Position numbers and translations under genes: made by a program
The notes under the pieces: generated by a model
Database searches by the model: none
The model's input: only the letters and a program-made list of their open reading frames with translations
Told to the model about the DNA's origin: nothing
In this document: one piece after another, positions 8,457 to 17,093 of the stretch
Numbering within the stretch: position 1 is the stretch's first letter
Layout of the letters: the number at the start of each line of letters is the position of its first letter
Assembly (NCBI RefSeq): GCF_900114535.1
Contig: NZ_FOTK01000021.1
Location: 1 to 64,000, forward strand
Reading direction: 5' to 3'
Source: Methylobacterium pseudosasicola
GTDB lineage: Bacteria > Pseudomonadota > Alphaproteobacteria > Rhizobiales > Beijerinckiaceae
DNA length: 64,000 nt

Positions 8457-9134
8457 ATGACGAGAGGCGACAACGACAATCTCGCGCCGGAGCGAAGCGA
8501 CCGGTCCGCGGCCCTGGACCTGGTCTGCCGGACCATCAAGGCGGGCGACTCCCCGCTGCAGGTCGACGGCAGCCTGGGACAGGTCTTCGCGACCCGTTGG
8601 GCATACGTCTTCCGGGCGCTGGAGATCGACGGGCTGGCCGTGATCCGACGGGCGGACGACGGTCGGCCCTTGGGGGCAAACTTGACGGAACTCGGCACCT
8701 TTGTCGGCGAGTGTCTCGCCGCCGGCGACATCGTGCTGCTCCCGGGGCACGGGGGCATCAAGGTCGCGGGTACACCGACGCAGCTCCGACGGCGCGGCCG
8801 GCATGACGGGCCGGGCCCCGCGATTCCCGTCGAGACGCCGGCATTGATCCTGGCCAGTGCGCCGCTTCATTACGGCGCGGATACCGTCGAAGGGTCCGCG
8901 ACTCCCGTCATCGTCGACCGATTGGCCTCCTGGGCCGACCATCCGGCGACGAGGCTGAGACGACGTCCCGTCAAGCCGGTGTCGCGCGCCTGGGAGATCT
9001 TCTCGGACGAAGGCTTGTCCTTCGGTTTGGTCCTGGAGACGGCCAACGGCTTCGAGGGCCTCGATTCGCACGGCGGACCCAGCTTGGAGTTATCTCTTTC
9101 CGAGGCGGCGTGGCAGGTGCGAGTGAATTGCTGA
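8457..9134 (+). CDS. Hypothetical protein
   Basis: A 225-residue protein with no recognised domain. The composition is balanced and the frame has no interruptions, which favours a real gene. Visible segments are a helical N-terminal part (SAALDLVCRTIKAGDSPLQ), a strand-rich middle (GDIVLLPGHGGIKVAG) and a basic patch (RLRRRPVKPVSRAWEIF). The ATG at 8457 is preferred to 8379 because the extra 26 residues are Arg/Pro/Thr-rich and unlike the rest. No operon partner. Confidence 0.5.
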   Translation: MTRGDNDNLAPERSDRSAALDLVCRTIKAGDSPLQVDGSLGQVFATRWAYVFRALEIDGLAVIRRADDGRPLGANLTELGTFVGECLAAGDIVLLPGHGGIKVAGTPTQLRRRGRHDGPGPAIPVETPALILASAPLHYGADTVEGSATPVIVDRLASWADHPATRLRRRPVKPVSRAWEIFSDEGLSFGLVLETANGFEGLDSHGGPSLELSLSEAAWQVRVNC

Positions 9135-9919
9135 GGTCGGGAATGCCCGGCGGCGAGGCGGCCGACGCGTGCTTGCGCGCCGGACGGCGGAGGTGGACGG
9201 GCGCGAAGGATCCGCGACGGCTCGCGGCGTTCGCGAACGGGGGCTCGCGGCCACGGGCGCAGGGCCGCCGTACGGACCTGCGCCCGTTCATGTCACGTTG
9301 TCGACGACGACATCATCGTCCGAAGCGAGCCTGGAACGGCCTCGGATCCCGAGGCCGGCGCCGGCTCGCTGACCCTGGTCCCCCCGCCTTCTCGTACGGG
9401 CTCGCGAGACCGGAACCCGAAGCTCCTCGGCTGCCCCGACGACATTCGGGACCGTGGGCCCACCGTTCCGTGGATCGATGATCCCTTCCGTACGCGACCC
9501 TGCTGTCCAGCCCCCGTTGACCCTGACCCAGAGGCTCACCTTTCGACCGGACCAGGATCCGGGGGACCCTTAATGCGCCACCGGCCCCAATCGCTGCTAG
9601 GCAATCGCTGCCAGCACCTGGCGCTCGGGCGTCGCTCCCTGATTGCTCGGCGGATCCGCCCGCTCCTCGAAGCGGGTCCCCATTTCAAAATGTCGACTCC
9701 GACCTTAGCGCGCATTCCCGAACTAAAGTCCTTGGTCTTCGAACTCACCTAGCATCAGGGGACCGGCCACCGGTCGCCGCTTCGCGACGGCTTTCCCCTC
9801 GCAGGACCGGGCGAGCCGGTGACCGTGCCGGCTGGTCGCTAGTCGGCTCTGCGGAAGCCGCCGGTTCGGTACGTCCATCGAGAGCGGAGGCGAGGGCATC
9901 GCCGGCGGCCCGATCCGAC
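9135..9919. other. No gene recognised (about 785 bases)
   Basis: Overlapping open frames on both strands are Arg/Pro-rich and lack ribosome sites or recognisable motifs. It separates the decayed region from the catabolic cluster and contains the downstream end of the minus-strand operon; no convincing terminator hairpin was found. Confidence 0.4.
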
Positions 9920-10813
9920 CTAGGCGGGCGATGATGGCTGGCGGGCCCCGATCCGGTCCGCGAGGGACAGGATCCGCTTCGCCTGGAGCGCCACGGGGAC
10001 ATCGATCATCTGTCCGTCGACAGCGACCGCTCCGCTGCCGCTCGCGACCGAACGGTCGAACGCTTCGACAATACGTCGGGCCTTCGCCACCTCCCCGGCC
10101 GAGGGGGCCAACGCCTCGTCGGCCATTGTGACCTGTCGCGGGTGGATGCAGAGGATGCCGGTGTAGCCGAAGGCGTTCGCGGCACGCGCCAGGGCCTTGA
10201 ACGCGGGCTCGTCGTCGATGACGCCGACGGATCCCGGCACGCCGAAGACCGCAAGGCCCCGCCCACGCGCCGCGATCGCGACAGCCTGGGCCGGCATGGC
10301 CATGGATTCGAACGTCGCCTTTGTGCCTATAGCCAAGGCGTAATCCTCGGAGCCAAAGCCAAGCGCGACGATGCGCGGCGTCGCGGCGGCGATCCCGTCG
10401 AGGGCGCGCATCGCGGCTGGGTGCTCGATAACCGCGATAATGCCGATGCTGCGCTCGGCCAACCCGCCAACCCGCTCGGCCACGGAGAGCGCACCGTCCA
10501 CGTATTGGCAGAAGCTTGCCGTCTCGACCTTCGGCAGGATGATGGCATGGACCCCAGGCAGCACCGCCGCACGGATGTCGTCGACGAGGCGCTCGGGATC
10601 ATTGTTCACCCGCACGACGACGGTCAGCCCGTGCTCGGCGAGGATCGCCACGGAACTCGCAAGCTTCCCCCGCGCCGCGTCCTTGTTGGACGGGGCGATG
10701 GCATCTTCGAGGTCGAGGATGATCGCCCCGGCGCCACGCTTGTGCGCCCCGGCGACCATCCGCTCAGCGTCGGCCGGGATGAACAGGAAGGTGCCAATCT
10801 CTGTCCAGTTCAC
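9920..10813 (-). CDS. HpcH/HpaI/CitE-family lyase (citramalyl-CoA or malyl-CoA lyase type)
   Basis: A 297-residue TIM-barrel enzyme of the CitE-like group, which cleaves hydroxyacyl-CoA thioesters such as (S)-citramalyl-CoA, malyl-CoA or citryl-CoA with Mg2+. Family motifs occur in order: LFIPA at 10, ILDLEDAI (metal/CoA region), VVVRVNN with the substrate-binding Arg, AIILPKVE with a metal-binding Glu, IVALGFGSEDYALAIG, and CIHPRQV near the C-terminus, followed by VDGQMIDVPV. Its start overlaps the stop of the upstream CoA-transferase by four bases (ATGA), so the two are translationally coupled. That pairing fits CoA activation then cleavage; the actual substrate is not shown by the sequence. 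Confidence 0.85.
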   Translation of the reverse strand: MNWTEIGTFLFIPADAERMVAGAHKRGAGAIILDLEDAIAPSNKDAARGKLASSVAILAEHGLTVVVRVNNDPERLVDDIRAAVLPGVHAIILPKVETASFCQYVDGALSVAERVGGLAERSIGIIAVIEHPAAMRALDGIAAATPRIVALGFGSEDYALAIGTKATFESMAMPAQAVAIAARGRGLAVFGVPGSVGVIDDEPAFKALARAANAFGYTGILCIHPRQVTMADEALAPSAGEVAKARRIVEAFDRSVASGSGAVAVDGQMIDVPVALQAKRILSLADRIGARQPSSPA

Positions 10814-12048
10814 GATACTTTTTCCTCGGCGAGCCGACGTCTGGCCTGCGCGTCGTAACCGAGGCGCTCCAGGATCTCGTCGGTGTGTTGGCTCAAGTCC
10901 GGCGCCGGCGTGCGGATGGCGCCGGGCGTCTCGGACAGGCGCGGCGCGATGCCGTGCATCGGCAGGGCCCCGACGTCGCGGTCCTCCATCTCGACCACGA
11001 CCCCCCGCCCGATGACGTGAGGGTCATGGATGATCTGCGCCGCGTCATAGACTGGTCCCACCGTCACCTCGGCCGCCTCGAAGAAGCCAAGCGCGTCGGC
11101 GAGATCCATGGTGGCGATGAAGCCGCCGACCACCCGGTCGATCTCGTCGGCGTGATCCAGGCGGTCGGAGTTGGTGCGGAAGCGCGGGTCGTCGATCATG
11201 TCAGCCCGGCCGATCGCCCTGAACAAGCGCACGCACATGTCCTGCGTCGAGGCCGAGAGGGCGACCCAAGCCCCGTCCCGCGTCGGGTAGATGTTGCGCG
11301 GCGCCGAGATCGAGGTGCGATTGCCTACTCGCGAGGGTGCGCGTCCGGTCACCCGGGCGATGGCCACGTCCGGACCCAGGGTGGCGAAGAGTGGCTCCAG
11401 GAGCGAGACGTCGACCACCTGACCCTTGCCCGTGTCCGCCGCGACGCGCAGGGCGACCATGACCGCGTAGGCGCCCTGGATGCCCGCCACCATGTCGGCG
11501 AGGGCCATGTTGGGCATGATCGGCGGCTTGTCGGCGAAGCCCGTCTTCGCCGCGAAGCCCGACATCGCCTCGATCAGGCTGCCGAAGCCCGGCCTGTTCC
11601 GGTATGGGCCAGTCTGGCCCCAGCCCGAGACCCGGACGTAGACGAGCCGCGGATTTATGGCCAGCAGGGTCTCGGGGCCGAGGCCGAGGCGCTCCATGAC
11701 GCCCGGGCGAAAGCTCTCGATCAGTACGTCAGCCTGCGCGGCGAGCCGGGTCAGGACCTCCTTGCCGGCCGGAGTCTTGTAGTCGAGCGTAAGGCTCTTC
11801 TTGTTGCGCGCGTACACCTTCCAGTAGAGGGGCTGGCCGCCGTCCGTCCAGTCGCGCAGGGTGTCCCCGCGCCCGGGCCGCTCGACCTTCACTACTTCGG
11901 CGCCGAAATCGGCGAGCATCAGGCTCAGCATGTTACCGGCGACGAGCCGGGACAGGTCGATCACCGTCAGGTCGCGCAACGGCGGCCGGGCGGCGGTGTC
12001 GTAGGGGCGCGGCACGGCGGCTGGGCCTGGATCTTTTATGGAAGACAA
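10810..12048 (-). CDS. Family III CoA-transferase (CaiB/BaiF)
   Basis: A 412-residue CoA-transferase that would move CoA from a donor such as succinyl-CoA to a carboxylic acid. Typical features: LRDLTVIDLSRLVAGNM at the start of the Rossmann-like domain, ADFGAEVVKVERPGRGD, the segment YARNKKSLTLDY, ADVLIESFRPGVMERLGLG, and VYVRVSGWGQTGPYRNRPGF. The catalytic Asp expected about 170 residues in corresponds to the region NMALADMVAG. It overlaps the CitE-like gene by four bases and follows the metallohydrolase by 69 bases. Together with the second CoA-transferase at 15312 it implies two acids, or two steps, activated in the same pathway. Confidence 0.88.
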   Translation of the reverse strand: MSSIKDPGPAAVPRPYDTAARPPLRDLTVIDLSRLVAGNMLSLMLADFGAEVVKVERPGRGDTLRDWTDGGQPLYWKVYARNKKSLTLDYKTPAGKEVLTRLAAQADVLIESFRPGVMERLGLGPETLLAINPRLVYVRVSGWGQTGPYRNRPGFGSLIEAMSGFAAKTGFADKPPIMPNMALADMVAGIQGAYAVMVALRVAADTGKGQVVDVSLLEPLFATLGPDVAIARVTGRAPSRVGNRTSISAPRNIYPTRDGAWVALSASTQDMCVRLFRAIGRADMIDDPRFRTNSDRLDHADEIDRVVGGFIATMDLADALGFFEAAEVTVGPVYDAAQIIHDPHVIGRGVVVEMEDRDVGALPMHGIAPRLSETPGAIRTPAPDLSQHTDEILERLGYDAQARRRLAEEKVS

Positions 12049-12117
12049 GGAGAGCCTCCGGCATGATTGGAAGGTAGCAACCCGGCGAGGCGCAAGCGGA
12101 TCGTGCCCCGGGGCGAA

Positions 12118-12930
12118 TCAATCGAGCCTGACGCAAAGAGCCTGATCGTCCAAGGATCGGGGATAAGATGTCATGACCGCCGGATCGTGCCCGGGAACGA
12201 TCAGGGCCCGATCGGATGCGAGTTTGCGCAGGCGGCGATAGCCCTCCATTAGGTCGGGTACGCTCGTCACGAGAGGGAAGACGAGGTTCTCGTCCAGGTG
12301 GCGTCCGTAGTGGCAGGCGTCCGAGGCGAGCACGAGCCAACCCTTGCGCGTCGCGACCCGGACGAATTGCAGGCCCGCGGTGTGGCCGGGGGCGAGGTGG
12401 ACCGAGATGCCCGGCGCGATCTCCTCGTCGCCGTCGTGGAACTCGACCCGACCCTGGAACACCGTCTTGACTAGTGCAGCCACGTCATCCGGCTCGTAGG
12501 CGGCGCACAGGCACCGGTGCCGCATCATGCGACCTGTCGCGAACGCAACCTCGCGATCTTGGACGTGGAACCGAGCAGCCGGAAACAAGGCGTAATTGCC
12601 AACGTGATCGTAGTGGAGATGGGTGACGACGACGTCGGTCACGGTCCAGGGGTCGACGCCGAGGCACCGCAGCCCCTCGCCCGGGCAACGCAGGAAGGTG
12701 CGCCCCCGCTTGGCCGCCACCTCCGCCGTGAAGCCCATATCGACCACGATGGTTCGTTCGGCCGATCGGATCAACCAGACGAAGTAGTCCATGTCGACGG
12801 CCGCTTCGTGAGGATCCACCCCGAGGAAGATGTCGGTCGCGGGCCGACCCTTCAGCTCGGCGTACTTGATCGCGTGGACCTCGTAGGCTGGAGCGCGATC
12901 GCCTGGGCCGTCTCGATGCTGGTCTTTCAT
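12118..12930 (-). CDS. Metallo-beta-lactamase-fold hydrolase, lactonase-like
   Basis: A 270-residue zinc hydrolase. The metal motif HxHxDH is THLHYDHVGN at residues 103-112, followed by HLAPGHTAGLQFV and the bridging Asp in LVLASDACHYG. The arrangement, including an Asp-rich start (IVVDMGFT) and a Tyr after the motif, matches the N-acyl-homoserine-lactonase (AttM/AiiA-like) branch. In this operon a lactone of the imported hydroxyacid is an alternative substrate to quorum signals. Its start overlaps the stop of the MFS gene by one base. Confidence 0.8.
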   Translation of the reverse strand: MKDQHRDGPGDRAPAYEVHAIKYAELKGRPATDIFLGVDPHEAAVDMDYFVWLIRSAERTIVVDMGFTAEVAAKRGRTFLRCPGEGLRCLGVDPWTVTDVVVTHLHYDHVGNYALFPAARFHVQDREVAFATGRMMRHRCLCAAYEPDDVAALVKTVFQGRVEFHDGDEEIAPGISVHLAPGHTAGLQFVRVATRKGWLVLASDACHYGRHLDENLVFPLVTSVPDLMEGYRRLRKLASDRALIVPGHDPAVMTSYPRSLDDQALCVRLD

Positions 12931-14258
12931 CAGCTGTGCTCCACGCCAGCCCGGGCCAGGGCCGGGTCAGCTTCGACCGCGCCCACCCCAAGCCGGGTCG
13001 CGATGCTCCAGATGCAGACGACCGCGATCAGCGCGAACAGGGCGATAGACAGCAATCCTCCCTCGAATCCACCGAACCGATCCTTCAAGAAGCCCATGAT
13101 GTTGGGCTGAACGAACCCGGACAGATTGCCGAGCGCATTGACGAGGGCGATGCCGGCCGCCGCGGTGGCGGGCGAGAGGACCATCGGCGGCAGGGACCAG
13201 AATAGGGGAAGCGCCGAGAACACGCCTATCGCGGCTATGCAAAGGAACGCCAGCTTGGTCACCAGGAGCGACGAGTAGGCAGTTCCGATCAGGCCGGCGA
13301 CCGCGAGCAGGGCCGGCAGGTAGATGTGGTTGCGGCGCTCCCGCATCCGGTCTGAACGCTTGCCCCACACGACCATGGCGACGCCGGCTAAAGCGAAGGG
13401 CACCGCGCTCAACAAGCCGGTCGCGACGAGGGAAAGCCCGAAGGCCGCGACGATCTGCGGGAGGAAGAAGCTCAGACCGTAATTGATGCCGGTCAGGCCG
13501 AACCATGCGAGGGCCAACAGAAGCACGCGCGGGTCGGTGAAGACAGCGCGTAGGCTGGAATGGCCGTGTCCGACCCCGGCCCCGAGGCCGGACGACACTT
13601 GCTGCTGGACCCACGCCTTCTCGGCATCGGTCAGCCAAGCGGCGTCGGCAGGTTTGTCGCTGAGAACGTACAGGACGACGGGTGCGAGCAGCACCGCGGG
13701 CACGGCCTCGATCAGAAACAGCCACTGCCACCCATGGAGGCCTAGGATCCCGTCCATGTTGAGCAGGAGGCCGGACACCGGCGATCCGAGCGCGCTCGCG
13801 ACCGGCATTGCGGCCATGAACGTCCCGACGACGCGACCTCTGAAGGACGGGGGGATCCAGTGCAGGAGGAGGAAAATCACGCCTGGGAAGAAGCCGGCTT
13901 CGGCCGCGCCGAGGAGCAGCCGGATCGCATAGAAGCTCAGAGGGCCGGCCACGAAGGCCGTCAACGCCGAGACAAGCCCCCAGGTAATCATGATCCGGGC
14001 GATCCAGACCCGGGCGCCGTAGCGCTCCAGCATCAGGTTCGAGGGGACCTCAAACAGGACGTAGGTGAGAAAGAACAGACCAGCTCCGAAGCCGAAGATC
14101 GAAGCTGAGAATCCGAGATCTTTGTTCATCGTCAACGCGGCGAAGCCGACGTTTACGCGGTCGAGAAACGAGACAATGAAACATATAAATAGAAGCGGGA
14201 CAAAGCGGATCGTAATCTTCCGCATGGCGGAAGCCGCGACTTCGGTCGACGTCGACAT
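12930..14258 (-). CDS. MFS transporter, anion:cation symporter type
   Basis: A 442-residue major-facilitator carrier with 12 predicted helices. The N-terminal part has FLDRVNVGFAALTMNKDLGF and the loop-2/helix-4 sequence RLLLGAAEAGFFPGVIFLLL, features of the ACS family (tartrate, phthalate, glucarate, hexuronate carriers). A strong ribosome site (AGGAGG, 4 bases before ATG) fixes the start at 14258 rather than further upstream. It lies inside the CoA-transferase/lyase run and probably imports the acid substrate. An untranslated gap of 146 bases separates it from the HMG-CoA-lyase-like gene, so an internal promoter is possible. Confidence 0.9.
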   Translation of the reverse strand: MSTSTEVAASAMRKITIRFVPLLFICFIVSFLDRVNVGFAALTMNKDLGFSASIFGFGAGLFFLTYVLFEVPSNLMLERYGARVWIARIMITWGLVSALTAFVAGPLSFYAIRLLLGAAEAGFFPGVIFLLLHWIPPSFRGRVVGTFMAAMPVASALGSPVSGLLLNMDGILGLHGWQWLFLIEAVPAVLLAPVVLYVLSDKPADAAWLTDAEKAWVQQQVSSGLGAGVGHGHSSLRAVFTDPRVLLLALAWFGLTGINYGLSFFLPQIVAAFGLSLVATGLLSAVPFALAGVAMVVWGKRSDRMRERRNHIYLPALLAVAGLIGTAYSSLLVTKLAFLCIAAIGVFSALPLFWSLPPMVLSPATAAAGIALVNALGNLSGFVQPNIMGFLKDRFGGFEGGLLSIALFALIAVVCIWSIATRLGVGAVEADPALARAGVEHS

Positions 14259-14404
14259 GGTTCCTCCTGTGTTTTGTGTTTTATTTCTATTGCCACTTGG
14301 CGTGTGGACCGCCCGGCGCAACACGGTGCGTTGCAGCTGCGCCGCCCGTCGAAGGCATGGCGGGCGACGCTCGATGTGCCGCCTGGCCATGAGGGTCGGT
14401 CACC

Positions 14405-15298
14405 TCAAGCGCAGCTCGCTTGGCGCGCCGTACGCACGCGGCCTCCGGAAGCCGCGCCCGGCAGCGCCGCGGCGTGGACCGCGGCGGTCGTCAGGGCATC
14501 CAGTTCGACGCCGGTCTGCAGGCCCATGCTGTCGAACATGTAGACGAGGTCTTCCGTCGCCGTGTTGCCGGTCGCGCCCGGCGCAAAGGGACACCCGCCC
14601 AATCCACCGAAGGCGCCATCGAAGACCGTGATGCCTGCGGAGTATGCCGCGTACGCGTTCGCGAGGCCCATCCCGTAGGTATCGTGCCCGTGAAACGCCC
14701 ACCGGGTCCCGCTGCCGAACCGCTCGACGCAGCGACGGACGAGGCTCTCGACGGCGCGCGGGTTGGCACGGCCGGTGGTGTCGCAGAGGCCCACCTCCAC
14801 GTTCTCGCGTGCCGTGAGGATCGATTCCAGACGACTGACGACCAAGTCTTCCCGTACGATGCCGTCGAAGGGGCAATCGAAAGCTGTCGCCAAGTTGAGC
14901 CGCACGGCGACGTCGGCCGGCAGGCCGGCGACGACGTCCGCGTAGGCGGCGATCGAATCCTCGACCGAGCGGCGGACGTTGTTCCGGTTGTGCGCCTCCG
15001 AGGCCGAGATCACGTAGACGAGGTAGCGAGCCCCCTCGGCGAGCGCCCGCTCCGCCCCCCGCGCGTTCGGCACCAATACCCGTGCCTCTAGGCCCGGTAT
15101 GCCCAAGGCATGCTGGAGCACCTCCGCGGCGTCGGCCAGTTGCGGGATCGCCTGCGGGCTGACGAACGCCGTGACCTCGATCTGCGACAGCCCGGCAGCG
15201 AACGCATCCTCGATCAGGGCGATCTTTTCGGCGGTTGGGATGAAAGGACCGATGGGCTGGAAACCGTCCCGGGGTCCGACTTCGATGATCTCGACCAT
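14405..15298 (-). CDS. Hydroxymethylglutaryl-CoA lyase family enzyme
   Basis: A 297-residue member of the DRE-TIM metallolyase family. Visible motifs are EVGPRDGFQ (catalytic Arg-Asp), SEAHNRNNVRRS, VGLCDTTGRANP, FHGHDTYGMGLAN (metal-binding His pair) and the signature GLGGCPFAPGATGN with the catalytic Cys. This is the full HMG-CoA lyase set, so retro-Claisen cleavage of a 3-hydroxy-3-methyl (or related tertiary) acyl-CoA to acetyl-CoA plus a ketoacid is expected. The upstream CoA-transferase ends 13 bases before it, supporting a CoA-activation plus cleavage pair. Confidence 0.88.
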   Translation of the reverse strand: MVEIIEVGPRDGFQPIGPFIPTAEKIALIEDAFAAGLSQIEVTAFVSPQAIPQLADAAEVLQHALGIPGLEARVLVPNARGAERALAEGARYLVYVISASEAHNRNNVRRSVEDSIAAYADVVAGLPADVAVRLNLATAFDCPFDGIVREDLVVSRLESILTARENVEVGLCDTTGRANPRAVESLVRRCVERFGSGTRWAFHGHDTYGMGLANAYAAYSAGITVFDGAFGGLGGCPFAPGATGNTATEDLVYMFDSMGLQTGVELDALTTAAVHAAALPGAASGGRVRTARQASCA

Positions 15299-15311
15299 GG
15301 ATCTTGCCTTC

Positions 15312-16550
15312 TTAGAGGGCGCCGGAGGCGCGGAGTTCCGAGACGCGGGCGGCGTCGAGGCCGAGGATCTCCTTCAGGACGGTCTCGGTCTGCGACCCGA
15401 CGGGCTGACCCGGCCAGCGGACCTTGCCCGGGGCTTGCGGAATGTGCGGGACGATGCCGGCGTGGAGGACTTTGCCGAAGTGCGGGTCCTCGACTTCCCG
15501 AACCATCCCGCGTGACCGGAATTGCGGGTCGCCCGCGATCTCTGCGGCCGTGTAGACCAGGGTCGCCGGGATGTCGGCGCGGGCCAGCGCCTCGGCCGCC
15601 GCGTTCGCCTCCTGCGAGCGTGTCCAATCGGCGATGGTCGCGTCGAGCGCCTCGACGTTCTCAACCCGCTCGACGTTGGTGAGGAAGCGCGGGTCGTCCA
15701 CGAGGTCGGGGCGCCCGATCAGGGCGGCGAGCTTCGCGAACAACGGCTGTGAGTTGGCGGCGATCACGATCCACTTGCCGTCCCGGGTCGGGTAGGCGCT
15801 CGTCGGGGCCGCCGTCGCGATCCGGGACCCGGTCGGCTGGCGCACCTGTCCGAGGACGCCGTAATCGGGCACCACGCCCTCCATCATCGAAAGCACCGCC
15901 TCGGTCAGGGCGACGTCGATGCTTCGTGGCGGCGCTTCGGAAGCGCCCTCGCGAGTGCGTCGATCACGATTCCACAGGGCCGCCATCACGCCGAAGGCTG
16001 CATAGAGGCCCGCGAGCGAATCGCCGATGCTGACGCCTACGCGAACCGGCGGCAGGTCGCTCGTTCCGGGAGCGTGGTCGGTCAGATGGCGGAGGCCGCC
16101 GATCGCCTCGCCGATGACCCCGAAGGCCGCGCGGTCGCGGTCGGGCCCCGTCTGGCCGAAGCCCGAGATGTGGGCGACGACGAGACCAGGGTTGAGGGCA
16201 TGGAGGACGTCTTCCCCCAGGCCGAGCTTGGCCAGCTGGCCGGGCCGGAAATTCTCGATGAGGGCGTCGCTCTTGGCCGCGAGTGCCTTGGCGATGGCGA
16301 TGCCCTCGGGATGCTTCAGGTTCAGCGTGATGCACCGCTTGTTCCGGCCGTGCATCGACCACCAGGGCGATACGCCGTCGATCTGGACGCCCCAGGAACG
16401 GACCGGATCGCCGGCGGGAGGCTCCACCTTGATGACCTCTGCGCCGAGGTCCGCGAGGAGCCGGGTGCAGAAGGGGGCGGCCACGAAATGGCCGATCTCC
16501 AGGATGCGGAGGCCGGAGAGGATCCCGGGATTGCCGTCGACGTCGGTCAT
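15312..16550 (-). CDS. Family III CoA-transferase (CaiB/BaiF), second copy
   Basis: A 412-residue paralogue of the enzyme at 10810. It has LSGLRILEIGHFVAAPFC, ADLGAEVIKVEPPAGDPVRS, HGRNKRCITLNLKHPEG, SDALIENFRPGQLAKLGLG and VVAHISGFGQTGPDRDRAAF. The ATG at 16550 is used: it lies 4 bases after the VOC gene stop and starts the conserved N-terminus. The partner gene 13 bases downstream is the HMG-CoA-lyase-like enzyme, so this copy probably activates the acid that enzyme cleaves, while the other copy serves the CitE-like lyase. Confidence 0.88.
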   Translation of the reverse strand: MTDVDGNPGILSGLRILEIGHFVAAPFCTRLLADLGAEVIKVEPPAGDPVRSWGVQIDGVSPWWSMHGRNKRCITLNLKHPEGIAIAKALAAKSDALIENFRPGQLAKLGLGEDVLHALNPGLVVAHISGFGQTGPDRDRAAFGVIGEAIGGLRHLTDHAPGTSDLPPVRVGVSIGDSLAGLYAAFGVMAALWNRDRRTREGASEAPPRSIDVALTEAVLSMMEGVVPDYGVLGQVRQPTGSRIATAAPTSAYPTRDGKWIVIAANSQPLFAKLAALIGRPDLVDDPRFLTNVERVENVEALDATIADWTRSQEANAAAEALARADIPATLVYTAAEIAGDPQFRSRGMVREVEDPHFGKVLHAGIVPHIPQAPGKVRWPGQPVGSQTETVLKEILGLDAARVSELRASGAL

Positions 16551-16554
16551 CGTC

Positions 16555-17052
16555 TCAGCCTCGATCCTTGTAGTTCGAAATCTCGACGAGGTTGCGATCG
16601 GGATCCCGGAAGTAGACCGAGCGGATCGGCCCATTGGCCCCCGTGCGGTCGACGATCCCGCCCTCCTCGATCGCGATGCCGAGCGATTCGACGTGGCGCT
16701 TCACGTCCTCCACCGGGACGTCGGTGATCAGGCAGAAGTCGCCCGAGCCAGGTGTCGGCCGGGCGGCCTTCGGTTCGATCTCGCGGCCTGCTTGATGCAG
16801 GTTGATCTTCTGGTCACCGAACTTCAGCGCCTTGCGGCCCTGCCCGAAGGCGACGACCTCCATGCCGCAGGTACGGCTGTAGAAGTCGCAGGTCTTGTCG
16901 ACGTCTGCGACGGTGAGAACGAGATGGTCGATTCGGGTGATTCTCATCGCGATCGTGTCCGGTGCTGCGGAAGCCTGTTCGATGGTTGGCAGCAGGCCGA
17001 GGGCGAGGACGCCCCCGACGAGTGCGCGACGGTCAAGGTCCCTGTGGTTCAA
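16555..17052 (-). CDS. VOC-family metalloprotein with a Tat-type signal peptide (TTG start)
   Basis: A glyoxalase/dioxygenase-fold (VOC) protein. The 130-residue domain starts MRITRIDHLVLTVADVDKTC and ends YFRDPDRNLVEISNY, with putative metal ligands His8, His51 and Glu122. An ATG at 16947 would give the domain alone. However, the frame extends upstream without stop to a TTG at 17052 preceded by AGGAGG at 6 bases, adding NHRDLDRRALVGGVLALGLL and PTIEQASA, a twin-arginine-like leader with a cleavage site near Ala-Ala-Pro. Export to the periplasm is therefore likely. It follows dctA by 41 bases. VOC function (isomerase, lyase, dioxygenase or binding) is not evident. Confidence 0.75.
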   Translation of the reverse strand: MNHRDLDRRALVGGVLALGLLPTIEQASAAPDTIAMRITRIDHLVLTVADVDKTCDFYSRTCGMEVVAFGQGRKALKFGDQKINLHQAGREIEPKAARPTPGSGDFCLITDVPVEDVKRHVESLGIAIEEGGIVDRTGANGPIRSVYFRDPDRNLVEISNYKDRG

Positions 17053-17093
17053 GAGGTGCCTCCTGCTCTTCGAAGGTCGTTGCCGGCCGGGCG

